The notes beneath the pieces were generated by a model. It searched no databases. It worked only from the letters and a program-made list of their open reading frames with translations, and had not been told where the DNA came from. Below are positions 1 through 5,884 of a DNA stretch of 5,884 nucleotides, piece after piece; position 1 is the stretch's first letter, and each line of letters opens with the position of its first letter. Position numbers and translations under genes: made by a program. The stretch is taken from assembly GCA_026389655.1 (NCBI GenBank), contig JAPLHL010000152.1:1-5884 (forward strand), in the 5' to 3' direction. The stretch is from Chloroflexota bacterium (GTDB lineage Bacteria > Chloroflexota > Dehalococcoidia > GIF9 > UBA5629).

Positions 1-469
1 AGTAAGCAAAACCCGACATCATCTCGATTGGAGTGGCGAAACCAGGAACATAATTCAAGGGGCCGGTGCCGCCATAGGCCGGCAGCGAAATCATAATCAA
101 TTCCGGATTGATCTCTATCAGATGGGGATAGTCAAGCTTAAAATTCTCCATCACGCGGTGTGTAAAATTCTCAACCACAATATCGCTGGTTTTAACCAGC
201 TTTTTATATACTTCGCGGCCTTTTTCATTGTTGAGATCGAGCGTGATCCCGAGTTTATTGGAATTCACGGAATTCCAGAGTGGAGAGCATTCCCATATCT
301 TTACTTTCAGGTCCATCGCAAAAGTGCCACCACCCCGCCAGACATCTAAATGATCTATGGACTCGACCTTGATGGTTTCTGCGCCGAACGTGGCCAGGAC
401 ATTCGTCAGATAAGCGCCAGCCCAGCTGACGGTCGCGTCAATTACTCTAATTCCTTTCAACGGTAGCAT
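1..469 (-). CDS. Class III (CaiB/BaiF) CoA transferase, N-terminal part, cut by window edge
   Basis: This is the first 156 codons of a gene running off the left edge; the family is usually about 400 residues. The opening MLPLKGIRVID is followed by GAYLTNVLATFGAETIKVE, which matches the family's N-terminal Rossmann strand and 'LadlGAeVIKVE' signature. Next come NSNKLGITLDL (family 'NKrSitLdL'), DIVVENF and a 'nPeLImiSlpayGgtGP' block. All are hallmarks of enzymes that move CoA between carboxylic acids through enzyme-bound anhydride and thioester intermediates. The usual 'ENFrPGvm' reads ENFTHRVM here. The region holding the catalytic Asp lies outside the window, so activity cannot be judged. 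The start is chosen from a GAGGAG site 8 nt upstream. The gene lies 19 bp after another class III CoA transferase, so the two are probably co-translated and may form a heteromer. The substrate is unknown. Confidence 0.9.
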   Translation of the reverse strand, partial: MLPLKGIRVIDATVSWAGAYLTNVLATFGAETIKVESIDHLDVWRGGGTFAMDLKVKIWECSPLWNSVNSNKLGITLDLNNEKGREVYKKLVKTSDIVVENFTHRVMENFKLDYPHLIEINPELIMISLPAYGGTGPLNYVPGFATPIEMMSGFAY

Positions 470-477
470 GTATTGCA

Positions 478-483
478 CTCCTC
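478..483 (-). promoter_or_regulatory. Ribosome binding site (GAGGAG) of the partial CoA transferase
   Basis: On the minus strand GAGGAG sits 8 nt before the ATG at 469. It supports that start and lies inside the 19 bp gap after the preceding stop codon, so no separate promoter fits here. Confidence 0.7.
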
Positions 484-488
484 GCTAT

Positions 489-1682
489 CTAAATTGTGTT
501 CTGCTCTCTCATCCTGGACAGGTCCTCTTTGGAATATCCCAACGTTTGGCAAAGGATTTCCTCATTATGCTGTCCAAGTAATGGGGCGGGAGTAGATCCC
601 CGCCAGGGTGTTTGTGACATTTTGAAGGGGGCGCCGGGCATCGTGGCTTTGCCCATTACCGGGTGATCGACCTGCTCGAAGAACTGCCGTTCCTTATGCT
701 GAGCAGACTCAAGTATTTCTTTAGTACTGGGCACCAGTCCGAAAGGAACATTCCATTCTATTGATTTTTCAAATAGCTCCTGTGCGTTGCTGCACTGCCG
801 TATTTTGTCCGCTACAATGGCCCCGATCTCATCACGATGTAATGCGAAGTTCCCGGGCTGCACTCTCGGGTCCTGCAGCATATCCGTCATATCCAGCATG
901 GCAAGCATGCGCTCAATATGCTGCGCAGTGAAGACACTAGGTCCGATATAGGTGCCGTCGCGGGTCGGAATGCAACCAAAACCCCGGCCGCCGACATCCA
1001 TATGTACGATGCCGGTATAAGAATAATATGTCGACGGGAACGTGGCCATCATCATCAGGCTTTCCTGCATAGATGTATCCACGTACTGCCCCAGCCCTGT
1101 TTTATTACGCTGGAATAAAGCAGTAGCTATGCCGGCAGTGGCAAAAAGCCCGGTAATATAGTGTGCAATCCAACCTCCGATTTGAAGCGGCCTGGACCCG
1201 GCCCCAGAGGGCGTGTACATGCCTATTGACATACCCCAGCTTATCAACTGGCTGGATTTAAAATCACGATAGGGTCCTGTCTGACCGAAATTTGAGACGT
1301 AAGCCATAACCAGTCCGGGGTTTATTGTTTTCAATGAGTCGTAATCCAGCCCAAGGCGTTTCATAACGCCTGGTTTGAAACTTTCAACTACTACATCGCT
1401 CTGCTCTACCAGTTGCCTGACTATTTTTAATCCGGCTTTGGATTTCAAGTTAAGAGTCAGGCTTTTTTTATTGCTGTTCAGGTAGAGGAAAAGGGTGCTT
1501 CGCTCCGGCCCGGGCAGATCATCGAGGAATGGCCCGATTTTCCTTGCAGTATCACCGTCACCTGGTTTCTCAACTTTTATTACATCAGCCCCGAAGCCAG
1601 CCAGCAACCTCGTGCAGTAAGGGCCCGCGATTAGATGGCTGAGGTCCAGCACCTTTAAATTTCCTAATGCCATTTTTGCCAT
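489..1682 (-). CDS. Class III (CaiB/BaiF) CoA transferase with His at the catalytic Asp position
   Basis: This 397-residue protein has the family's normal length. Signatures in order are: GPYCTRLLAGFGADVIKVEKPG (20-41, interrupted only by normal variation), LNSNKKSLTLNL (68-79), SDVVVESFKPGVMKRLGL (95-112), NFGQTGP (131-137), NKTGLGQ (193-199), GAPFKM (350-355) and the C-terminal PLLGQHNEEIL (367-377). Family members transfer CoA between carboxylates using an Asp (Asp169 of Oxalobacter formyl-CoA transferase) placed four residues before a conserved Gly. Here that segment reads AHYITG, with His174 (codon 1161-1163) at the Asp position and no Asp nearby, so ordinary catalysis is doubtful. An in-frame ATG at 1724 would add 14 residues (MILATRFESSQEVI), but AGGAGG 5 nt before the ATG at 1682 and the family N-terminus favour 1682. 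The neighbouring CoA transferase may supply the active site. Substrate unknown. Confidence 0.92.
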   Translation of the reverse strand: MAKMALGNLKVLDLSHLIAGPYCTRLLAGFGADVIKVEKPGDGDTARKIGPFLDDLPGPERSTLFLYLNSNKKSLTLNLKSKAGLKIVRQLVEQSDVVVESFKPGVMKRLGLDYDSLKTINPGLVMAYVSNFGQTGPYRDFKSSQLISWGMSIGMYTPSGAGSRPLQIGGWIAHYITGLFATAGIATALFQRNKTGLGQYVDTSMQESLMMMATFPSTYYSYTGIVHMDVGGRGFGCIPTRDGTYIGPSVFTAQHIERMLAMLDMTDMLQDPRVQPGNFALHRDEIGAIVADKIRQCSNAQELFEKSIEWNVPFGLVPSTKEILESAQHKERQFFEQVDHPVMGKATMPGAPFKMSQTPWRGSTPAPLLGQHNEEILCQTLGYSKEDLSRMREQNTI

Positions 1683-1687
1683 TATTA

Positions 1688-1693
1688 CCTCCT
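1688..1693 (-). promoter_or_regulatory. Strong ribosome binding site (AGGAGG) deciding the CoA transferase start
   Basis: AGGAGG followed by TAATA and ATG on the minus strand. It selects the start at 1682 over the upstream in-frame ATG at 1724, which has no comparable site. Confidence 0.8.
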
Positions 1694-1738
1694 GAGAGCT
1701 TTCAAATCTCGTTGCCAAAATCACCTGGATAGCTGACT

Positions 1739-3298
1739 TTAGGGTATAAAGCTGGGACCGCTGGTTGGCCCTAGCTGTTCCTTCAGTACAACCTGCGCCG
1801 CATTAACAAAATCGCAGACCTCGGCTCGCGTTTCCCTGGGGTCAATGATTTTTTCAATCAAACCGTATTCTGCTGTACGGAAGGGTGAAGTGATGACTTG
1901 TATACGTTCCTCAATATACTTTCTTGTTGCTTCAGGGTCCGGTGAAGTTTCAATTTCACGCCTGAAGGCTGCCATAACGCCGCCTTCTATGTGCATGGAT
2001 CCCCAGCGGGCGGACGGCCAGGCACAACGTACATACATGCCGCCCGGCCGGTAATGGAGGCCTCCCGCAACCCCGAATAGCTGGCGGGTGACAATTGTCA
2101 TCCAGGGGACCCTGGTCGACGCCGAGACACATATCAGCCTTGCTCCGAGCCGCAAAGTCCCGGCTTGCTCTGATTCAAGTCCGACCATGAATCCCGGCTC
2201 ATCGGCAAAATATACGATGGGCAGGTGAAAGGTATTGCACATCTGTAAGAAACGCGTTACCTTGTTGGTTGCCGCATCATCCATAGAGCCGCCCAGGTGC
2301 CGCGGGTCATTGCACATCAATCCTACCGGGTACCCGTTGACACGGGCCAGAGCTGTAATGCGTGATGGCCCGTAATTGGGTGCAATATCGAATATAGAGC
2401 CTTTGTCGAGTATATACTCCAGCATTTTGTGTGCATCGTAAGTCACCTTGGGATTGCGGGGTATGAACGAAAGCAATTTCTCTTCCTTGCGTGAAGGGTC
2501 GTCATCGGGCTTAACATAAGGGGCCATTTCGCTGACGTTGCTCGGCAGGTAGCTGAGGAATCTCTTTATAAGCTGGATTGTCTGCTCCTCGGTGTCGCCT
2601 GCATTGTCAATTACACCGCTCTTATATGTATGGACCATTTCATTGCCGAGATCTTCTTTCGTAATATCGTAACCAAGCGCGGCCTTTACCACCGGCGGGC
2701 CTGCAACGAAGACCTGGCTGGTTTTTTTTACCATTACGCTGTAATGCGCCAGGCAGGCCTGTACCGCCGGGTGCCCTGCTACCGAGCCCATCACAGCCGA
2801 AATCACAGGGATGCTGTTAAGCGCCTGGTAGCACTCTCCGGCGGCCGGATTCTCAGGCAGGTATGTCCTGCCGATCTGTTCAAATGATTTTACACTGCCG
2901 CCTGTGGCATCGAGAAGCCGAATATAAGGGACCCGTGCATCCAGAGCAATACGTTCCGGCATTACCCTCATCAGGGCTATCAGGATGGCATCTACGGAGC
3001 CGCCACGTATCGTGAAATCGCTTGAGGAAACCAGGACGCGGCGCCCGTCCACATTGCCGAAACCCAATACAATAGGTTTCGGGACAAAATTCACCAGGTT
3101 GTTGTTTTCATCGTATTCCGAACTGCCTACAAGTTCGCCAAGTTCCCGGAAAGACCCGGGATCACATAATAACGAGATACGCTCCCTTGCCGTTAATTTT
3201 CCACGGGCGTGGTGTTTTGCAATGGATTCGGTGCCGCCCATTTGCGCAGCCAGTTCTTTGCGGTGGTTAAGTTCATCTATTTCAGGTTGCCAACTCAT
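1739..3298 (-). CDS. Acyl-CoA carboxylase-type carboxyltransferase (beta) subunit, divergent
   Basis: This 519-residue protein matches the length of PccB/MccB/MmdA-type subunits, which move CO2 between biotin and an acyl-CoA. It shows both crotonase-like halves. The N-half has RGKLTARERISLLCDPGSF (32-50), SSDFTIRGGS (92-101), DATGGSVKS (130-138), VMGSVAGHP (169-177), VFVAGPPVVKAALGYDIT (196-213, closest to methylcrotonyl-CoA carboxylase style) and FLSYLPSN (247-254). The C-half has GYPVGLMCNDPRHLGGSMD (322-340), LPIVYFADEPGFMVG (359-373), TIVTRQLFGVAGG (401-413) and CAWPSARWGSMHIEGG (425-440). Oddities are 'GGS' for the usual 'GGAR' near 133, AGHP (174-177) for AGGA, and GVAGG for the YGGAY loop. 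There is no biotin carrier or biotin carboxylase domain, and neither partner is in the window. It could carboxylate or, as in sodium-pumping decarboxylases, decarboxylate; the substrate is not predictable. The start is fixed by an AGGAG site. Confidence 0.93.
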   Translation of the reverse strand: MSWQPEIDELNHRKELAAQMGGTESIAKHHARGKLTARERISLLCDPGSFRELGELVGSSEYDENNNLVNFVPKPIVLGFGNVDGRRVLVSSSDFTIRGGSVDAILIALMRVMPERIALDARVPYIRLLDATGGSVKSFEQIGRTYLPENPAAGECYQALNSIPVISAVMGSVAGHPAVQACLAHYSVMVKKTSQVFVAGPPVVKAALGYDITKEDLGNEMVHTYKSGVIDNAGDTEEQTIQLIKRFLSYLPSNVSEMAPYVKPDDDPSRKEEKLLSFIPRNPKVTYDAHKMLEYILDKGSIFDIAPNYGPSRITALARVNGYPVGLMCNDPRHLGGSMDDAATNKVTRFLQMCNTFHLPIVYFADEPGFMVGLESEQAGTLRLGARLICVSASTRVPWMTIVTRQLFGVAGGLHYRPGGMYVRCAWPSARWGSMHIEGGVMAAFRREIETSPDPEATRKYIEERIQVITSPFRTAEYGLIEKIIDPRETRAEVCDFVNAAQVVLKEQLGPTSGPSFIP

Positions 3299-3471
3299 AT
3301 GTAACTCCTTTTGTTATTAATGGTCTAGTAGTCTCCAAAGCACGATAACTGCTTTAAATATCATGATTACTTTATCAATTCGATTTCACGTATGATTTCA
3401 ACATTATTTTTCATAGATTATATTTCATCGCGGGAATTGTATGTTGCACTCCTTCTTTTTCTGCTTCCATC
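3299..3471 (-). other. 173-bp intergenic gap between ligase and carboxyltransferase
   Basis: This A+T-rich gap has no convincing gene. In the minus direction it contains an orphan Shine-Dalgarno-like AAGGAG with flanking bases resembling the leader of the partial CoA transferase (3440-3454), a perfect TATAAT (3417-3422) without a good -35 partner, a 15-codon open frame (3414-3367) lacking a ribosome site, and a small hairpin (3337-3355: AAAGCA, 7-nt loop, TGCTTT) without a T-run. An internal promoter for the three downstream genes is possible but not demonstrated. The gap may also be scar left by rearrangement. Confidence 0.4.
3304..3310 (-). promoter_or_regulatory. Ribosome binding site (AAGGAGT) of the carboxyltransferase
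   Basis: AAGGAGT on the minus strand, about 5 nt before the ATG at 3298. It supports that start, which also gives the family-typical N-terminus. Confidence 0.75.
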
Positions 3472-3536
3472 TTATCGTGGCAATTTGATGCCAGCTTTTA
3501 CACGGTCCCATGTGTCCTGATTCATCGCATTTTCCC
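3461..3536 (-). repeat. Copy A of a 76-bp ligase-tail repeat
   Basis: This is the last 20-odd codons of the intact ligase plus 11 bases after its stop. It aligns without gaps to 5152-5227 with 65 of 76 bases identical by hand count. Confidence 0.85.
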
Positions 3537-5034
3537 TGAGTTTGAATTTTTGGACCCGCAGGGTCTCCGTCCGGGGAAGACTATCTACAAATTCGATATA
3601 CCTCGGTATCATGAACCGCGGCATAATCGGTATCAGGAAATTGATAAGCTGTTCCGGGGTTAAATTGCTCCCGGCGGTCCTTATCGCAACAATTTTTACC
3701 TCATCTTCAAAGCCGCTGTCATCAGGTACGCCGATGCAGGCCGATTCCTGGATTTCCGGGTGCGAATTAACACAGGTTTCCACTTCGAAACAGGAGATGT
3801 TATCGCCCTTGCGACGGATAGAGTCCTTCTTTCTTCCTATGAAATAAAAGTTCCCGTCCTCATCGCATTTCAATAAATCGCCTGTATGGAACCACCCGTT
3901 GCGCCATGCCTCCAGCGTTTTTTCTGGCATTCCCAGGTAGCCCCCGAACATAGTCCATGGCTCGGACGCCCTCAGTATCAGTTCACCTTCTTCACCCGGA
4001 GGTAGGGGCTGGTCATGCTCGTTGACAATACGGGCTTCATATCCCGGCCATCCACTCCTTAACTTCCCGCAACTGCCATGTTTAATGTTTTTAGAGCCGC
4101 TTGCGATGGGTATGCTGATTTCACTCATGCTGTAACATGCATTCATCTTGATGCCGAGTTTTTTACATGGCACATCATATTCCGGTGTTACCACCGACGC
4201 CATTCCCAGTCTAAAGGTAGTCTCTGATATGTCAGGGAATAAAGGTATCGGGGCAACGGACAAGGTTACCCCAAATCTTTGGATATCATTCCAGAATTCG
4301 GCAATAGAAACTTGCTTGCGGAGTATTGCTTTGCAACCATATATCGCTGCTATGCAGACAAGGGCACGGTTAGCTATATGACTCATCGGTAAAAGACCGT
4401 ATACTACATCCGTCTCTTTAATCTTCTCATTGTAGAAGTCTCCAGTTGCTGTGCCATATAGCTGTGGCCAGTATACGATTACTCCCTTTGACGGTCCGGT
4501 AGTTCCTGAGGTGTAAATGATGCAGGCAACATCCCAGGGGTCAGGATCCGGGAAGGTGGCGTTTTCGTCCGCTACCTTAAGAAGTTCATCTTTGGACAAC
4601 ACCCTGACGCCGATATCGGGGAGGGTGGATTGCAGGTCCGGCACAATAACTGTTTGAAGGTTCCCCATCGTCTCCAGGCTGCTCAACCGGTCATAAAACT
4701 CCTGTGCTATGATAATGGCCTTGGCGTTGGAATTGGTGATGATATATTCGAGCAGCTGGCCCTTGTATTCGACATTGCAGCCCACGTCAATAGCTTTCAG
4801 CCAAGATATACCCATCCAAAACCTCATGGAATCAATCGAGGTCCGCAGCATTGTTATGACGGTATCATTGTGTGTGATACCTATTTTCTGTAGGGCGAAT
4901 GCAACCCGGATGGCCTCCTGGTGCATCTCCCTGAAGGTTATCTTTTCGCCCGAGGTCTCTTCAGCGAAAATGGCATCTGGCTTCTTTTTCGCCCAGTCAC
5001 GGATCAGAGTTGGCATTACTGTGTTTTTTATCAT
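3472..5034 (-). CDS. CaiC-like acyl-CoA ligase (AMP-forming, ANL superfamily)
   Basis: This 520-residue protein should activate a carboxylic acid with ATP and CoA through an acyl-adenylate. Visible core motifs are: the phosphate-binding loop TSGTTGPSKG (175-184), PMSHIANR (216-223), the A5-like YSMSE (301-305, usually YGxTE), GWFHTGD (380-386), GNFYFIGRKKDSIRRKGDNIS (394-414, hinge region) and a C-terminal LPRTETLRVQKFKLR (486-500). In the last, the usual 'GK' of the A10 motif is LR, so Arg493 replaces the catalytic lysine. The stretch between FGVT (254) and YSMSE is somewhat shorter than I expect for the family. The ATG at 5034 has no clear ribosome site; Met7 is an alternative start. The overall look resembles carnitine/crotonobetaine CoA ligases, but the substrate is not determinable. 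The 3' end of this gene is duplicated at 5152-5228. Confidence 0.92.
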   Translation of the reverse strand: MIKNTVMPTLIRDWAKKKPDAIFAEETSGEKITFREMHQEAIRVAFALQKIGITHNDTVITMLRTSIDSMRFWMGISWLKAIDVGCNVEYKGQLLEYIITNSNAKAIIIAQEFYDRLSSLETMGNLQTVIVPDLQSTLPDIGVRVLSKDELLKVADENATFPDPDPWDVACIIYTSGTTGPSKGVIVYWPQLYGTATGDFYNEKIKETDVVYGLLPMSHIANRALVCIAAIYGCKAILRKQVSIAEFWNDIQRFGVTLSVAPIPLFPDISETTFRLGMASVVTPEYDVPCKKLGIKMNACYSMSEISIPIASGSKNIKHGSCGKLRSGWPGYEARIVNEHDQPLPPGEEGELILRASEPWTMFGGYLGMPEKTLEAWRNGWFHTGDLLKCDEDGNFYFIGRKKDSIRRKGDNISCFEVETCVNSHPEIQESACIGVPDDSGFEDEVKIVAIRTAGSNLTPEQLINFLIPIMPRFMIPRYIEFVDSLPRTETLRVQKFKLRENAMNQDTWDRVKAGIKLPR

Positions 5035-5151
5035 TTTCGTATGCGTTACTTTACCCTGGTTTTAATCATGACCAGGATATCATTTTTTTCGTTTGTCATT
5101 TCCGATTCTTCCTTTCTTTCTTGTCACAATTTTGTTACAGCATGTATTTCT
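5035..5151 (-). other. Leader region of the acyl-CoA ligase
   Basis: This non-coding stretch lies between the ligase remnant and the ligase start. In the minus direction it is purine-rich (AAGAAAGGAAGA near 5106-5120), followed by a possible 17-codon open frame (5099-5046) whose stop lies 11 nt before the ligase ATG. It also holds a perfect 6-bp inverted repeat (5055-5076). I see no good promoter, so transcription probably continues from the MFS gene. Confidence 0.4.
5055..5076. repeat. Inverted repeat CCTGGT / ACCAGG upstream of the ligase
   Basis: Two perfect 6-bp arms are separated by a 10-nt loop and end about 20 bases before the ligase ATG. There is no T-run on the minus-strand side, so it is not a terminator for this operon. 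It could be an operator half-site pair or an mRNA hairpin affecting ligase translation. Confidence 0.4.
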
Positions 5152-5228
5152 CTGTTTCCGTCTTACCTTGGCAATTTGGTGCCCGCTTTTACATGGTTCC
5201 ATGTGCCCTGATTCACTGCATTTTCCCC
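5152..5228 (-). pseudogene. Remnant of the 3' end of a second acyl-CoA ligase gene
   Basis: In the minus direction this reads ENAVNQGTWNHVKAGTKLPR followed by TAA (5165-5163). The intact ligase ends ENAMNQDTWDRVKAGIKLPR-stop, so 15 of 20 residues match. At DNA level 65 of 76 bases agree with 3461-3536 with no gap, and similarity continues about 11 bases past the stop codon. Nothing of the remaining roughly 500 codons is present: the piece begins about 10 bases after the MFS stop codon. A weaker match (CAAA then GGGAAAA) may reach to about 5233. The simplest reading is a former tandem ligase pair, or an ancestral ligase copy, removed by deletion and leaving only its tail. It has no start codon of its own with a ribosome site and is unlikely to be expressed as a protein. 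Confidence 0.8.
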
Positions 5229-5238
5229 ATTTGATATA

Positions 5239-5884
5239 TTATTTGTCTGCTTCTAAAGTCAGGTGCTTCACTTTATCCATATCCTGCTCAAAATACTTTG
5301 CTCCTCTCAGCAGACAGGGAATAGCCCCTAAGGCGACAAGTCCAACCAACATCAATCCATATGCTAATCCGCTTGCTCCGCCGCCCAGGGCGTCTGAAAG
5401 TGCGCCGACAAGGGCTGGAGCCGGAGCTGCCAAAATCAGTGGAATCAAGACTTCCATAGACTGGGCCAACCCCTTCGCGCCAGGGTGGACGACTTCCTGA
5501 ATAGCAGTTATTACTCCGGGAAGATACATCTGAACGCCAAAGGCATAAACACCCAGTAGAATTAATCCAATCACATACTGGCCGGAGAATACGAGCCAGA
5601 TACCGATAACGGCCCCAATTGTTGCTATTGGAGCTCCGATAACGCCCACGAGCATTCGCGCCTTGGGATTCTTTTTGTACCACATATCCGTAATTACTCC
5701 GCCGACAAAGGTCCCCAGTATCCCCATGATAGCCAGGCCACCTACAATGAGCCCAGCGGTGTCTTCTTTAATATGCATTGCCCTCATCATGAAAGCGGGC
5801 GCCCAGTACATGAGAGCGGTTGCAACACAGGCGAAAAACGCGGTGCCGATAAAAGCCCACTTCATAGAAGGTACTTTGAATAGA
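5239..5884 (-). CDS. MFS transporter, C-terminal half, cut by window edge
   Basis: The open frame runs into the right edge (first visible codons read LFKVPSMKWAF), so the Met at 5865 is internal and not the start. The 214 visible residues correspond to transmembrane helices 7-12 of a 12-helix major facilitator. A helix around FIGTAFFACVATALMYWAP is followed by an amphipathic segment and AGLIVGGLAIMGILGTFVGG. Then comes the cytoplasmic loop ITDMWYKKNPKAR, the helix 8-9 version of the MFS 'GxxxDrxxrR' motif. Four more hydrophobic segments follow before a charged tail ending HLTLEADK. It resembles the anion/organic-acid type of MFS (hexuronate, spinster-like families), consistent with uptake of the acid handled by the downstream enzymes. 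Direction and substrate are inferred only. The ligase remnant starts directly after its stop codon. Confidence 0.88.
   Translation of the reverse strand, partial: LFKVPSMKWAFIGTAFFACVATALMYWAPAFMMRAMHIKEDTAGLIVGGLAIMGILGTFVGGVITDMWYKKNPKARMLVGVIGAPIATIGAVIGIWLVFSGQYVIGLILLGVYAFGVQMYLPGVITAIQEVVHPGAKGLAQSMEVLIPLILAAPAPALVGALSDALGGGASGLAYGLMLVGLVALGAIPCLLRGAKYFEQDMDKVKHLTLEADK

Noticed and set aside
260..278. Paired GGAATTC repeats
   Set aside because: They lie within the CoA transferase coding sequence where they encode the repeated Asn-Ser of NSVNSN; no sign of a separate element.
1683..1724. Upstream in-frame ATG at 1724 as the CoA transferase start
   Set aside because: The extra 14 residues do not match the family N-terminus, and a strong AGGAGG sits inside this stretch at the right distance from the ATG at 1682.
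2985..3320. Open frame of 111 codons on the plus strand
   Set aside because: It lies antisense to the well-supported carboxyltransferase, has no recognisable domain and no ribosome site; a shadow of the real gene.
3367..3414. 15-codon frame (MKNNVEIIREIELIK) as a counterpart of the ligase leader mini-ORF
   Set aside because: It has no ribosome site, and its resemblance to the 5046-5099 frame is too weak and short to distinguish from chance.
3417..3422. Perfect TATAAT as an internal promoter
   Set aside because: No acceptable -35 element lies at 16-18 bp; in an A+T-rich gap a lone hexamer is weak evidence.
5055..5076. Inverted repeat as a rho-independent terminator after the MFS gene
   Set aside because: On the minus strand no T-run follows the stem, and the stem is only 6 bp; the T-rich run lies on the wrong side for this operon.
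5093..5500. Open frame of 135 codons on the plus strand
   Set aside because: It overlaps the antisense of the MFS gene and the ligase remnant, with low-complexity Ser/Pro/Ala composition typical of a shadow frame.

Overview
The window is a compact catabolic-type bacterial gene cluster read entirely on the minus strand. Base composition is roughly half G+C by eye. Start codons preceded by AGGAGG-type ribosome binding sites point to a bacterium. The protein style (CoA transferases, a CaiC-like ligase and a carboxyltransferase together) fits an anaerobe such as a Chloroflexota/Dehalococcoidia, Desulfobacterota or syntrophic Firmicutes member, but this taxonomic guess is weak.

In transcription order (right to left) it holds: the C-terminal half of an MFS transporter cut by the right edge (5884-5239); a short remnant of the 3' end of a second acyl-CoA ligase gene (about 5228-5163); a complete CaiC-like acyl-CoA ligase (5034-3472); a complete acyl-CoA carboxylase-type carboxyltransferase subunit (3298-1739); a complete class III (CaiB/BaiF, formyl-CoA transferase family) CoA transferase (1682-489); and the N-terminal part of a second class III CoA transferase cut by the left edge (469-1). 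The last three genes are tightly spaced (56 and 19 bp). The ligase is flanked by gaps of 204 and 173 bp. No RNA gene, CRISPR, insertion sequence or convincing terminator is visible.

Together the genes read as a module for uptake of an organic acid (MFS), its activation to a CoA thioester (ligase and/or CoA transferases) and carboxylation or decarboxylation of that thioester (carboxyltransferase). The substrate cannot be named from the sequence. The biotin carboxylase and biotin carrier partners that the carboxyltransferase would need are not in the window.

Three of the four enzymes deviate at positions normally tied to catalysis. The complete CoA transferase has His where the family carries its catalytic Asp. 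The carboxyltransferase reads AGHP where relatives have AGGA. The ligase has Arg in place of the usual C-terminal (A10) lysine. The other clear anomaly is the ligase-tail duplication, which records a tandem duplication followed by deletion.
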